NCBI GenBank assembly: GCA_020633725.1
Contig: JACKDC010000006.1
Coordinates: 186,001-250,000 of the forward strand
Length of the DNA: 64,000 nt
Origin: Candidatus Latescibacterota bacterium
GTDB lineage: Bacteria; Krumholzibacteriota; Krumholzibacteriia; JACNKJ01
Direction: 5' to 3'
The notes beneath the pieces were generated by a model. That model was not told the origin of the DNA. It did not search any database and saw nothing but the letters and a program-made list of their open reading frames with translations. A program made the translations under genes and the position numbers. Each line of letters starts with the position of its first letter. The first letter of the stretch is position 1. Shown piece by piece: positions 16,134 to 25,458 of the stretch.

Positions 16134-17360
16134 ATGGAGCTACTGGTGATGCTGCTTCTGGGCCTGCTGATGCTGGCCCTGCTCGCGATCGCCGTCCTCT
16201 CCGCGAAGCGGGACGACGCGACGTCGCCGTCCGCCGCGGCTCGGCCGGCCGCGTCGCGAAGCAATCCCGTGCGGCGCAGCGCCGACGCGAGCGAACGCCC
16301 CGCGCCGGCCGCGTCCGAGCGCGCCGAGCGGCCGCGCGTGGAGACGCCGTCCAGCAGTCCCGTGCACGTCTGGCGCTTCGACAACCCGCCGGAGGACTTC
16401 AACTACCTCGACGAAGACGGCGGCGACGCCGACGACATGAGCGAGATCATGGCCCAGGCGGACAGCATCGCCGGCCGGCTCAAGGCGCGTCAGAAGATCC
16501 TCGCGGGCGTCACCGGCGCCGAGTTCAACCCCAAGCAGATCACCGAGCTGGTGCTCAGCGATGCGGCGCTCGCCGCCCAGGTGCTGCGCATCGTGAACTC
16601 GGCGTTCTACGGGCTCAACCAGAAGGTCGGCTCGGTCTTTCGCGCGGTCGTCTACCTGGGTCACGTGGAAGTGCGCAACATCATCTGGCGCGCCTGCGTG
16701 AACGAGGGGCTCGGCGGCGCGGACAAGGCGGCGCAGGCCCTGGTGGAAGGGCTCTGGCAGCACAGCTTCGCCACCAGCAAGGTGGCCTTCGCGCTGGCCA
16801 AGAGCCGCGGGCTGGCCGAGCCCGACAAGATCTCGACGATGGCGCTGCTGCACGACATCGGCAAGCTGATCTGCCTCAACGTGTGGCCGGACCGCGCCAA
16901 GGCACTCTACTACCCGGTGCACTTCACCGACCGCAGCGTGCTCATCGAGGAGGCGCGGCTGGGTGCGCGGCACGCGCGTCTGGGTGCGGCGGTGGCGGCG
17001 GCCTGGGGCCTGCCGGACGAGAGCCTGCAGGTGATCCGTCACCACCATGCGCCGAGCTACGTCTCAATCAGCGCGATCGATCCCGGCTGCCGGCGCTCGC
17101 TGGCGGTGGTGCACCTGGCGGATCTCTTCGTGCACGCGGCCACGCCGGCGCCGGCGGACCAGGAGCTGGCCACCGTCTACCGGCCCCACGAGAGCTGGCT
17201 GCGGCTGCTGGGCGCGGAGAACCTGGAGCAGGTCTGCACGGGCGAGGTGGAGGCCGCGCTGCCGCGGCTGCGTCTCCTGCACCTGCCCCAGATGGCGCCC
17301 GAGGGCCTCGCGGAAACCCAGCAAGGCGAACCTGAACCTGCGGAAACGCAGGTGGACTGA
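16134..17360 (+). CDS. HDOD-domain signalling protein with N-terminal membrane anchor
   Basis: 408 residues. Residues 2-23 (LLVMLLLGLLMLALLAIAVL) are a single TM helix. A low-complexity Ala/Ser/Arg/Pro linker follows to about residue 85, then an HDOD domain. SDAALAAQVLRIVNSAFYGL and VYLGHVEVRNII are typical helices. ALLHDIGKL carries an HD pair and AARHHHAPS-like segments follow, so this copy keeps HD-type residues that many HDOD domains lack. HDOD proteins act in signalling, motility and stress control without a proven catalytic activity. No partner domain (GGDEF, EAL, REC) is attached. The ATG follows ACCTGGAG. Confidence 0.82.
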   Translation: MELLVMLLLGLLMLALLAIAVLSAKRDDATSPSAAARPAASRSNPVRRSADASERPAPAASERAERPRVETPSSSPVHVWRFDNPPEDFNYLDEDGGDADDMSEIMAQADSIAGRLKARQKILAGVTGAEFNPKQITELVLSDAALAAQVLRIVNSAFYGLNQKVGSVFRAVVYLGHVEVRNIIWRACVNEGLGGADKAAQALVEGLWQHSFATSKVAFALAKSRGLAEPDKISTMALLHDIGKLICLNVWPDRAKALYYPVHFTDRSVLIEEARLGARHARLGAAVAAAWGLPDESLQVIRHHHAPSYVSISAIDPGCRRSLAVVHLADLFVHAATPAPADQELATVYRPHESWLRLLGAENLEQVCTGEVEAALPRLRLLHLPQMAPEGLAETQQGEPEPAETQVD

Positions 17361-17381
17361 CGCGACCGACTCGCCTACTCT
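17353..17381 (+). promoter_or_regulatory. Candidate promoter of the carbonic anhydrase gene
   Basis: TGGACT (17353-17358), 17 bases, TACTCT (17376-17381), 29 bases before the ATG at 17410. Confidence 0.4.
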
Positions 17382-17409
17382 GGCTCCCGTCTCGCTCCGG
17401 GGGGCCGAC

Positions 17410-18000
17410 ATGCCCGACACATCCTGGCAAAACGCGCTGGCGCGCCTGCGCAACGGCAACGCCCGCTATCAGGCCTTCCGCCAGTCGCATCCACGTCTCG
17501 ATCCCGAGTGGCGCGCCGAGCTGGCCGCCGGACAGAATCCCTTCGCCGCCGTGCTGGGCTGCGCCGACTCCCGCGTGCCGCCCGAGCTGATCTTCGACCA
17601 GGGGCTGGGCGACCTCTTCGTGGTGCGCGTGGCCGGCAACGTGCTGGACGAGACCGTCCTCGGCAGCCTGGAGTTCGCCGTGAACCGCCTGGAGGTGCCC
17701 CTCGTGCTGGTGCTGGGCCACGAGGCCTGCGGCGCGGTGACGGCGGCCCTGGGGGACAGTCCGCCCCCGGGAGCGCTGGGGGGGCTGGTGGCGCGCGTCA
17801 GCCCCGCGCTGGAGGGGCTCGCGCTCCCCGGCGACGGCGCCGAGCAGGTGGACGTCGCCGCCCGCGCCAACGCCCGCCACGTGGCCGCGGCCCTGCGGCG
17901 CGCCCTGCCCGCCGTGGCGGCGACGGGGCACACGCGCGTGCTTTCGGCCTTCTATCGCCTGGCGGACGGCGCCGTGGAGTTCCTGGAACCCGCGCCCTGA
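17410..18000 (+). CDS. Beta-class carbonic anhydrase
   Basis: 196 residues. Zinc ligands are C51 (in GCADSRVPPE, with the catalytic D53-R55 dyad), H104 and C107 (in LGHEACGAV). FVVRVAGN and SLEFAVNRL are further family signatures. It interconverts CO2 and bicarbonate in the cytoplasm, supplying bicarbonate for carboxylases. The length fits the compact bacterial beta-CA group. It lies 49 bases after the HDOD gene but has a promoter-like sequence of its own. Confidence 0.92.
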   Translation: MPDTSWQNALARLRNGNARYQAFRQSHPRLDPEWRAELAAGQNPFAAVLGCADSRVPPELIFDQGLGDLFVVRVAGNVLDETVLGSLEFAVNRLEVPLVLVLGHEACGAVTAALGDSPPPGALGGLVARVSPALEGLALPGDGAEQVDVAARANARHVAAALRRALPAVAATGHTRVLSAFYRLADGAVEFLEPAP

Positions 18001-18012
18001 CCGCGGATCGCC

Positions 18013-18041
18013 TGGACCCCGTAACTCCGAGGGCGTATCTT
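18013..18041 (+). promoter_or_regulatory. Candidate promoter of the S9 peptidase gene
   Basis: TGGACC (18013-18018), 17 bases, TATCTT (18036-18041). This leaves a leader of about 105 bases before the ATG at 18153. Confidence 0.45.
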
Positions 18042-18152
18042 CGCTAGTCGTTCGTGGCCGCCGGCCGCGGCGGCGTGAAGCGCGTGCCAGGGGGCGCCGG
18101 CGCTTCCATCCCAGTCCTCGTCGAGGACGTCCACGTCAGTGAGGAGTATGAG

Positions 18153-20084
18153 ATGTCCAGGCAGTTTCTGTCCGCCTGCCTGATCGCGCTGGCGCTGCCG
18201 GCGATGGTCGGCTGCGCGACCAAACATGAGGAGCAGGCACCCTTGATCGCGATGCAGGACTTCTTCCGCAACCCGGAGCAGACCAGTTTCCAGCTGTCGC
18301 CGGACGGCCGGTACTTCTCCTGGCTCCAGCCCTGGGAGGGCCGACTGAACGTCCACGTCCGCGCGGTGGACAGCGACCAGGTGACGCGGGTGACGTCCTC
18401 CACGGCGAGGGACATCTTTGGCTACGGCTGGGCGAACCCCAACCGGCTGGTCTACGTCCAGGACTCCGGCGGCGACGAGAACTACCACGCCTACGCCGTG
18501 GATCTCGACGGCGGCAACTTTCTCGATCTCACGCCCTTCGAGTCGGTGCAGACCCGCTTCGTCGACGCGCTCGAGGACGACGACGACCACATGCTGCTGG
18601 CCATCAACGACCGCGACCCGCGCATCCACGACGTCTACAAGGTGGACGTGAACACCGGCGCGCTGGAGCGGGTGGCGGAGAACCCCGGGAACATCACCGG
18701 CTGGCAGACCGACAACGCCGGCCACGTGCGCGTGGCGACCACCACCGACGGCGTGAACAGCAGCCTGCTCTACCGCGAGACCGAGAGCGAGCCCTTCAAG
18801 ACGGTGCTCACCACCAACTTCAAGGAGTCGCTCCAGCCGCTCTCCTTCACCTTCGACGACTCGCTGCTCTACGTGGCGTCGAACATCGGCCGCGACAAGA
18901 CCGCCATCTTCACCTACGACCCCCGCACGGCCACGCAGCTCGACCTGATCTACGAGCACCCCGAGGTGGACGTCGAGAACCTGATGCGCTCGCGCCACCG
19001 CAAGGTGATCACGGGCGTGGCCTACTTCACCGACAAGCGCGGCTACAAGTTCTTCGACGAGGACCGCCGCCAGCTTCAGGAGACCCTGGAGAGCCAGCTG
19101 CCGGGCGTCGAGGTGGCCGTGGCCAGCATGAGCCGCGACGAGCGCCGCGTCCTGGTGCGCACCTTCAGCGACAAGACCCGCGGCGCCTACTACTACCTGG
19201 ACCGCGACGGCGGCAAGCTGGAGAAGCTCGTCGAGGTGAGTCCGTGGCTCGACGCGGCGGCGATGGCGGACATGAAGCCCGTCCAGTACACCAGCCGCGA
19301 CGGCCTGACCATCCACGGCTACCTCACGCTGCCCCGCGGCATCGAGGCCAAGAACCTGCCGGTGGTGGTCAACCCCCACGGCGGCCCCTGGGCGCGCGAC
19401 TACTGGGGCTTCAACCCCGAGGTGCAGTTCCTCGCCAACCGCGGCTACGCCGTGCTGCAGATGAACTTCCGCGGCTCCACCGGCTACGGCAAGGAGTTCT
19501 GGACGAAGAGCTTCCGCCAGTGGGGCCTCACGATGCAGGACGACGTCACCGACGGCGTGAAGTGGCTCATCAACCAGGGGGTCGCGGATCCGGACAGGAT
19601 CGGCATCTACGGCGGCTCTTACGGCGGCTACGCCACGCTGGCCGGCGTCACCTTCACGCCCGATCTCTACGCCTGCGGCGTGGACTACGTGGGCGTCTCG
19701 AACATCTTCACCTGGATGAAGGCCTTCCCGCCCTACTGGGAGCCGTTCATCGCCATGGTGAAGGAGATGGTGGGCGACCCGGACACGGATCCGGACTTCA
19801 TCCGCTCCATCTCGCCCTTCTTCCACGTGGACCAGATCCAGGTGCCCATGCTGGTGGCGCAGGGCGCCAACGACCCGCGCGTGAACAAGGCCGAGAGCGA
19901 CCAGATCGTCGAGGCCCTGCGCGGCCGCGGCATCGAGGTGGAGTACATGGTCAAGGACAACGAGGGCCACGGCTTCGCCAACGAGGAGAACCGCTTCGAC
20001 TTCTACGGCGCCATGGAGAAGTTCCTGGGCAAGCATCTGGGCGGCAGCGTGTCGCCCGAGCCGGCGCCGGGTTCGGAAACCTAG
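18153..20084 (+). CDS. S9-family prolyl-oligopeptidase-like peptidase, lipoprotein
   Basis: 643 residues. The lipobox AMVGC places the lipidated Cys at residue 21, so the enzyme is anchored to a membrane facing the periplasm or exterior. Residues 40-390 form the beta-propeller gate (SPDGRYFSWL, DNAGHVRVAT and similar blades). The alpha/beta-hydrolase domain follows with NPHGGPWARDYWG and the catalytic triad S489 (GGSYGG), D574 (GANDPRV) and H606 (EGHGF). The closest groups are dipeptidyl/acylaminoacyl-peptidase-type S9 enzymes. It should trim small peptides taken up as nutrients. The start follows GTGAGGAG. Confidence 0.92.
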   Translation: MSRQFLSACLIALALPAMVGCATKHEEQAPLIAMQDFFRNPEQTSFQLSPDGRYFSWLQPWEGRLNVHVRAVDSDQVTRVTSSTARDIFGYGWANPNRLVYVQDSGGDENYHAYAVDLDGGNFLDLTPFESVQTRFVDALEDDDDHMLLAINDRDPRIHDVYKVDVNTGALERVAENPGNITGWQTDNAGHVRVATTTDGVNSSLLYRETESEPFKTVLTTNFKESLQPLSFTFDDSLLYVASNIGRDKTAIFTYDPRTATQLDLIYEHPEVDVENLMRSRHRKVITGVAYFTDKRGYKFFDEDRRQLQETLESQLPGVEVAVASMSRDERRVLVRTFSDKTRGAYYYLDRDGGKLEKLVEVSPWLDAAAMADMKPVQYTSRDGLTIHGYLTLPRGIEAKNLPVVVNPHGGPWARDYWGFNPEVQFLANRGYAVLQMNFRGSTGYGKEFWTKSFRQWGLTMQDDVTDGVKWLINQGVADPDRIGIYGGSYGGYATLAGVTFTPDLYACGVDYVGVSNIFTWMKAFPPYWEPFIAMVKEMVGDPDTDPDFIRSISPFFHVDQIQVPMLVAQGANDPRVNKAESDQIVEALRGRGIEVEYMVKDNEGHGFANEENRFDFYGAMEKFLGKHLGGSVSPEPAPGSET

Positions 20085-20107
20085 CGCTCGCGCCCACGGC
20101 CTGTGAA

Positions 20108-20140
20108 AACGCCCCCGCTCATCTGCTGAGCGGGGGCGTT
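20108..20140. terminator. Bidirectional terminator between convergent genes
   Basis: A 14-bp perfect stem: AACGCCCCCGCTCA, loop TCTGC, TGAGCGGGGGCGTT. On the minus strand the hairpin is followed by TTTT-type sequence. It serves the peptidase gene from the left and the chemoreceptor gene from the right. Confidence 0.8.
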
Positions 20141-20163
20141 GTCGTTCGGCCAGGTCGGCAGCC

Positions 20164-22155
20164 TCAGCACACGCCCGACTCGACACTGCTCTCGCCGTTG
20201 ACGAGGCAGAGCAACGCGTCGATGAGATTCTTCATCTCCACCGCCTGGTTGTTCATCTGCTGGCTCGCGCTGGCGGACTCGTCCGCGCTCGCCGCGCCGT
20301 CCTGCACGGCGTGATCGATGCTCGTCATCGCCATGTTCACCTGGCGGATGCCCTCGGCCTGCTCGGCCGACGCCGTGGCGATCTGCGCCAGCAGCTCGCC
20401 GACGCTCTGCGAGCTCGAGGCGACCTCGGCGAAGGCGGTGTTCGTCTGCTCCACCAGCCCGACGCCGCCTTCCACCTTCTCCACCGTCTGCTCGATCAGG
20501 TCGGCGGTGCTGCGCGCCGCCTTGGCCGCGCGCATGGCGAGATTGCGCACCTCGTCGGCCACGACGGCGAAGCCGGCCCCGGCCTCGCCGGCGCGCGCGG
20601 CCTCCACGGCGGCGTTGAGGGCCAGCAGGTTGGTCTGGAAGGCGATCTCGTCGATGCTCTTGACGATCTTCGACGTCTCCTGGCTGGCCTCGCGAATGGC
20701 CTCCATGGACGACGTCATGTCGTTCATCGCCGTGCCCGCCCGCTGCATGGCGCCGTTGGCCGACTCCATGAGGTTGTGGGCTTCCTTCACGTGATCGGCG
20801 TTGGCCGTGGTCATGGCCGCCACCTCTTCGAGCGAGGCGGAGGTCTCCTCCAGTGCCGCGGCCTGGGAGCCCGAGCCGTCGGCGAGGGTGCGGCTGGCGA
20901 TCGCCACGTCGGACGACGCGGAGGCCACCTGCTTCGCGCCGTGCTCGAGGCCGTCGATCACCTGCTGCAGCGGTCCGGCGATCTGCCGCGAGGCCAGCAG
21001 CCAGATGACCAGGGTGAGCGCCATCGAGACGAAGAAGGTCACGATCAGCAGCATCTGGATGCGGTCGCCGAGATTGCGCAGGCGCTGCGTGCCGGCCAGG
21101 AATTCGTCCTCGTAGGTGCTGACGCCGATCACCCAGTCCCAGGGCGCGAAGTAGGCGATGCGGGCGATCTTGTCGCGGGAGGTGTTGTCGTCGGCGTTCT
21201 TCCAGGGGTAGCGCTGCTCGGCGATCTGACCCGGCGCCAGCGCGCGGCCCTTCTTGACGATCTCCTGGATGAAGAGCACGCCGTTGGCGTCCTTGGCGCC
21301 GGAGATGTCCTCGCCGTCGCGCTTGCCGTCCTTGGAGATCACGTAGCGGCCATCGCTGTCGAGCACGAAGACGTAGCCCGTCTTGCCCACGACCACGCTC
21401 ATGATCGCCTCGCGCAGGCTCTTCACGCTCTCCTGCGGGACGCCCACGTAGAGCATGCCCACCACGCGGCCGTCCTCGGTGATCGGCTCGTAGGCGGTGA
21501 TGTACCAGCCGTCCACCACGTAGGCGCGGCCATGGAAGGTCTCGCCGCGCAGCACCTTGGCGATCACGGGGTCGCTGCTGCCGTCGGGGTGCTTCGCGGG
21601 GATGTAGGTCCCGATGGCGCGGGTGCCGTCCGTCTTCACCACGTTGGTGGCGACGCGCAGCATGTCGCCCGAGTCGTCCATGCGCTGGAAGATCGTGCAG
21701 GTGACGTCCACCAGGTCGTGGACGTGATCCACCACCGCCACCTCCGACTCCGGCGACTTGATCTGGCCGAACCAGCGTCCGCCCGCGGTCATGCGCGGCA
21801 GCTGCACCTGCGTGGCCTGCTTCGTGACCTGGTTCACCGCGGTCCAGGTGGCGGGCTGGGTGTCGAAGCCGATCGGGCCGGCGGCCTCGAGAACATCGCG
21901 CGCGACGTTCAGCGCGCCCACGAGGTTGTGCTCGTTCACTTCCTGGTGGGAGGCCACCAGCGCGTAGATCCCGGCGGCCGTGCGGTCGAGGTTCTCCAGG
22001 GCGCTGGCCATGGTCTCTTCCTCGGCGGCCTCGCACATGGCCTGGTTCTCGACGAAGGTCATGACGGCGACCACGAGCAGCGGCACCGCGGTCAGGGCGC
22101 AGCCGGTCAGGAGCAGCTTGCTTCGCAACTTCAAGTGGGTGAATCGCTTGAACAT
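20164..22155 (-). CDS. Methyl-accepting chemotaxis protein with Cache sensor
   Basis: 663 residues from the ATG at 22155 (GGAGG upstream). TM1 is near residues 12-34. The periplasmic sensor of about 270 residues contains VTCTIFQRM, GDMLRVATNV and AYEPITEDGRVVGMLYVGVP, matching the Cache_3/Cache_2 fusion type that binds small carboxylates or similar ligands. TM2 comes at about residue 318 (MLLIVTFFVSMALTLVIWLL). The cytoplasmic hairpin has the highly conserved tip EIAFQTNLLALNAAVEAARA with GFAVVADEVRNLA. No C-terminal CheR pentapeptide is visible. It signals through CheW/CheA to the flagellar motor. It has a sigma-28-type promoter. Confidence 0.94.
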   Translation of the reverse strand: MFKRFTHLKLRSKLLLTGCALTAVPLLVVAVMTFVENQAMCEAAEEETMASALENLDRTAAGIYALVASHQEVNEHNLVGALNVARDVLEAAGPIGFDTQPATWTAVNQVTKQATQVQLPRMTAGGRWFGQIKSPESEVAVVDHVHDLVDVTCTIFQRMDDSGDMLRVATNVVKTDGTRAIGTYIPAKHPDGSSDPVIAKVLRGETFHGRAYVVDGWYITAYEPITEDGRVVGMLYVGVPQESVKSLREAIMSVVVGKTGYVFVLDSDGRYVISKDGKRDGEDISGAKDANGVLFIQEIVKKGRALAPGQIAEQRYPWKNADDNTSRDKIARIAYFAPWDWVIGVSTYEDEFLAGTQRLRNLGDRIQMLLIVTFFVSMALTLVIWLLASRQIAGPLQQVIDGLEHGAKQVASASSDVAIASRTLADGSGSQAAALEETSASLEEVAAMTTANADHVKEAHNLMESANGAMQRAGTAMNDMTSSMEAIREASQETSKIVKSIDEIAFQTNLLALNAAVEAARAGEAGAGFAVVADEVRNLAMRAAKAARSTADLIEQTVEKVEGGVGLVEQTNTAFAEVASSSQSVGELLAQIATASAEQAEGIRQVNMAMTSIDHAVQDGAASADESASASQQMNNQAVEMKNLIDALLCLVNGESSVESGVC

Positions 22156-22235
22156 CGCAGTCCTCCGCGGGCGATGGACGGTGTCCCGCGCCACGGACCC
22201 GCACCCCGGGCCGTGGCCGACCGGGCGTCCTCCAG

Positions 22236-22262
22236 TTATCGACGGAAAGATTGCAAACTTAA
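22236..22262 (-). promoter_or_regulatory. Sigma-28 (FliA)-type promoter of the chemoreceptor gene
   Basis: Read leftward: TTAAGTTT (22262-22255), 11 bases, GTCGATAA (22243-22236). The classical flagellar sigma consensus is TAAAGTTT-N11-GCCGATAA, so 14 of 16 positions match with exact spacing. It lies about 80 bases before the receptor's ATG. Confidence 0.75.
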
Positions 22263-22269
22263 GATGAAA

Positions 22270-22286
22270 CGGGCGGAAATCGCCCG
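22270..22286 (-). terminator. Short terminator hairpin after the PEP-synthase-like gene
   Basis: On the minus strand CGGGCG, ATTTC, CGCCCG is followed by TTTCATCTT, starting one base past the stop codon of the gene ending at 22288. It partly abuts the sigma-28 promoter. Confidence 0.55.
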
Positions 22287-22287
22287 A

Positions 22288-25200
22288 CTAGCGACCGCCG
22301 CCCAGGGGCAGGGCCAGCGCCGGATCCGTGGCCGCGCCGATCTTGGCCGCGTGGCTGTCGCCGCCGGCGATGTCCTGGTCGGTGACCAGGCGGACGTCCA
22401 GCAGCCGGTCGCAGACGTAGCCCGTGCGCAGGGCGTTCATCTCCGCCAGGGCCTGGCTCCAGCCCGTGAGCCAGTGCTCCAGGTCGCGGTGGCGGGAGGG
22501 ATCGTCGTCCACGTGGACGAGCAGGTCGATGTCGCTGTCCGCCCGCGCCGCGCCGTTCTTGACGCTCCCGTAGAGGTAGAGCCCCTTCACGCCGAAGTGC
22601 TCGGCGTCCAGGCTCGTGGCCAGGTGCTCCACCATGCGGCGACGCCAGCGCCAGTGATCCTCGCGGCTCTCCGGCGAGGCGAACTCCGGCTCGGGCTCGG
22701 GGCCCGGTCCGCAGCCGGGGTGGCAGAGGAAGGCCAGCGCCTCGTCGAGGTCCGCGTTGAGATGAACCCGCAGGATCTGCCCGTCGGTGACGCGCGCCAC
22801 GTCGATGAGCCGGATCACCCCCGCGAGCGCCGCGTGCTCGGGCAGCAGGTCGACCAGCGCGTTCCGCGAGTTCATGAAGAAGTCGTCGTTGAACAGGACG
22901 CCCGCGTCCTCCGGGTAGAGCGGCAGATAGCGGATGCGGCTCTCCACCAGGTCCTGGAAGAAGTGCGTCCCGAAGGAGAGGTCGGGCACCACGCCGCCCT
23001 GGCGCCGCGCGATCTCCACCAGCAGCGCGCAGTTGCTGATGTCCGCGTAGGTCACGGGCACGCCCAGGCGGATGTCGCCGCGGCTGCCCCAGCGCCCCGG
23101 TCCCATGAGCGCGAACTGCCGCCGGGGCAGCAGCTTGTTGAGACGCCCCACGGCCTGCCCCACGGCCTGCATCGACTCGCGGTCGGGCAGCTGCAGGTAG
23201 GCGGCGGGATCCACGTAGACGACGTGCGTCAGGTCGGGCATCCAGCCGTTGGACACGTAGCGCCGCGCGCTGAAGACGCGTTCCTCGGCGGGCAGGTCGC
23301 GCGGGATGGGCGCGGGGCCGTCCTCGCCGGCGCTGCTCTGCGGACGGCACTGCAACAGGTAGAAGCGCTCGCCGTCGTGGGCGAACTCCAGGTCGATGGG
23401 CGTCTCCAGCTTCTCGGCGAGGATCGTGAGCATGTTGCGGATCTGCTGGAGGAAGGGCGTGCCCTGGAGGAGCGCGTCGAAGGTGGGGATGGCCTCGTGC
23501 TGCGCGGCGTCGTAGAGCAGCGGCACGAGCTTCTGCATGCGCCCGTCCTTGTAGAGCGAGTAGACCCGGTCGAGGCCGGGGACGTCGTCGCCCAGCTCCT
23601 TCAGCAGCGCGTTCACCTCGACGGTTTCGAAGCGGTTCGTCTCGAGGTTGATCAGGTCCACCTTGCGCGGCGCGTAGCGGAGCTGCTCGTCCACGGCGAC
23701 GTTCGCCCGCAGCTGCGGCTGGCCGGGCACGGCGAGGATGGGGTAGTCGTCGCTCACGCGGTCCACGGCGCGGGTGCCGAGGCCGGGCACGAGGCGGACG
23801 ATCCCGTCCTCGCGCTTGATCCGCGGCGACCAGCGGAACTCGTTGTTGCTGAAGGCCACGCCCGCGAAGGCCGGCAGCCAGTACCTGCCCGCGCGGCGGC
23901 CCACCACCTCCTGGATCAGGATGCCCATCTCCTCGCTGAACTCGAGCAGGCCGCGATCGCGACGGTAGGCGATGGGGTCCGGCCCGAAGGTGGAGGCGTA
24001 GATCTCGGCGATGGCGTCCAGCGCGGCGTCGAGCCGCTCGCGCTTGCTGCCCTGGTTGGGCAGGAAGAGGCTCTTGTACTTGCCACTGAAGGCCGTGCCG
24101 AGGCGGTCCTCCAGGAGGCTCGAGCTGCGCACGATGAGCGGGACGTCGCCCAGGTCGTCCAGCGCCTGGCTCAGGCCGCGGACGAAGTCCGGCGGGAACA
24201 TGCTGTCCTTGAAGAGCTGCACCAGGTGCGGGTACTCCGCGCGGATCTGCTCGAGGTCCTTGAACTTCTGCTCGATCACGTCCTCGAGGTCGTTGTAGGC
24301 GATGAAGTCCATCACCGCGTCGGAGGCGACGTACCAGGTCCGCGGCACGTGGATCTCGCCCACGGGGCTGTCCTCGGTGGCGCACTGCTCCAGCAGCCGC
24401 CGCGCGAGCAGCAGACCCGCGCTCTTGCCGCCCAGCTTGCCCTGGCTGCTGGTGGGCAGGATCATGTGGTCCAGCAGGCCGGCCATGTCGGTGATCTTGA
24501 TGTAGTCCTTCGCCACCTTGAGGAAGTCGAGCTGCTCGGTGAGGAATCGCTGCGCCAGCGTGACGCGCAGGCCGCGCATCACCGAGGCGGGCAGGCCGGC
24601 GCCGTCGGCCACCACGTGCTTGTAGCGGCGGATCGCCTCGGCGATCTCGTTGAGCGACGAGCGCGGGTTGGCCAGGATGTTGATGAAGAAGCCCGCCCGG
24701 TCCTCCAGCAGCCACTTCTCCACCAGGGCCAGGATCTGCTCGCCGCCCAGGTGACCGGCCGCCAGCGCGAACGGGCGATCGCTGCCCAGCAGCTCGCGGT
24801 CGGCGCGCAGGTGGGTGGACGCGACGTTGCTCTCGCCCGTGATGGCCTCGGGGTCGGCCAGCGCGCGCGCCTCCTGCAGCATGGCGCGGGCTTCGTCGAC
24901 GCCCAGCGCGGAGAGGTAGTTGAGCATCTTGCGCGCGATGCGCTGGTAGAGCTCCGGGTCCGAGGCGCGCAGCATCTGCAGCGAGCCCTTCCAGGCGCTG
25001 CGACGTCCCTCGCGCCGCGTCTGCTCCCAGCGCTCGCGCAGCGAGTCGATGCGCTTGTGCAGGATGAAGTGCGCCAGCCGGTCGGCGATCGTGCTCAGCA
25101 GCCGCCGCTCGTGCGCGGTGAAGGCCTCGCCGTCGGGGCCCTGCCGCTCCTCGAGGTAGTAGACCTCCAGCGTGCCGAACTTGCGATCCAGGATCCGGAT

Positions 25201-25458
25201 CGGCGCGGCCAGACGCCACTGCGTGGGCTGGAACTCGCGGTTGCGGTAGACCTCGTCCTCGAAGCGGATCAGCCCCTGGCAGACATCCGGAAAGCGCCAG
25301 CCCTGAGGAAGTGCTTCGAGCACCGAGGCGAAGGCGTCGGCGATCTCGCCGTCGATGTCCACCAGCTGCTCTTCGATGGTGAAGAGGCAGTCCAGCTCCT
25401 TGGCGCGCTCGCTGAGCGGCAGGGGCAGGCGGCCGGGCGTCTCGTGGACCTCGCTCAT
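22288..25458 (-). CDS. GAF / PEP-synthase N-domain / nucleotidyltransferase fusion protein
   Basis: 1056 residues. Residues about 20-145 look like a GAF domain (LIRFEDEVYRNREF, RKFGTLEVYYLEE, LSTIADRLAHFI). Residues about 340-740 are a pyruvate-phosphate-dikinase N-terminal ATP-grasp region: GKLGGKSAGLLLARRLL, VRSSSLLEDRLGTAFSGKY and LEFAHDGERFYLLQCRPQS. The swivelling phosphohistidine domain (TSHAA-type) and the PEP barrel are absent. A nucleotidyltransferase-like segment, LYLYGSVKNGA (G964-S965) then DSDIDLLVHVDDD, lies near the C-terminus. It can plausibly bind ATP, but it is not a normal PEP synthase. A signal-responsive phosphotransferase is one reading. Start ATG at 25458 after GGAGGG. 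Confidence 0.8.
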   Translation of the reverse strand: MSEVHETPGRLPLPLSERAKELDCLFTIEEQLVDIDGEIADAFASVLEALPQGWRFPDVCQGLIRFEDEVYRNREFQPTQWRLAAPIRILDRKFGTLEVYYLEERQGPDGEAFTAHERRLLSTIADRLAHFILHKRIDSLRERWEQTRREGRRSAWKGSLQMLRASDPELYQRIARKMLNYLSALGVDEARAMLQEARALADPEAITGESNVASTHLRADRELLGSDRPFALAAGHLGGEQILALVEKWLLEDRAGFFINILANPRSSLNEIAEAIRRYKHVVADGAGLPASVMRGLRVTLAQRFLTEQLDFLKVAKDYIKITDMAGLLDHMILPTSSQGKLGGKSAGLLLARRLLEQCATEDSPVGEIHVPRTWYVASDAVMDFIAYNDLEDVIEQKFKDLEQIRAEYPHLVQLFKDSMFPPDFVRGLSQALDDLGDVPLIVRSSSLLEDRLGTAFSGKYKSLFLPNQGSKRERLDAALDAIAEIYASTFGPDPIAYRRDRGLLEFSEEMGILIQEVVGRRAGRYWLPAFAGVAFSNNEFRWSPRIKREDGIVRLVPGLGTRAVDRVSDDYPILAVPGQPQLRANVAVDEQLRYAPRKVDLINLETNRFETVEVNALLKELGDDVPGLDRVYSLYKDGRMQKLVPLLYDAAQHEAIPTFDALLQGTPFLQQIRNMLTILAEKLETPIDLEFAHDGERFYLLQCRPQSSAGEDGPAPIPRDLPAEERVFSARRYVSNGWMPDLTHVVYVDPAAYLQLPDRESMQAVGQAVGRLNKLLPRRQFALMGPGRWGSRGDIRLGVPVTYADISNCALLVEIARRQGGVVPDLSFGTHFFQDLVESRIRYLPLYPEDAGVLFNDDFFMNSRNALVDLLPEHAALAGVIRLIDVARVTDGQILRVHLNADLDEALAFLCHPGCGPGPEPEPEFASPESREDHWRWRRRMVEHLATSLDAEHFGVKGLYLYGSVKNGAARADSDIDLLVHVDDDPSRHRDLEHWLTGWSQALAEMNALRTGYVCDRLLDVRLVTDQDIAGGDSHAAKIGAATDPALALPLGGGR

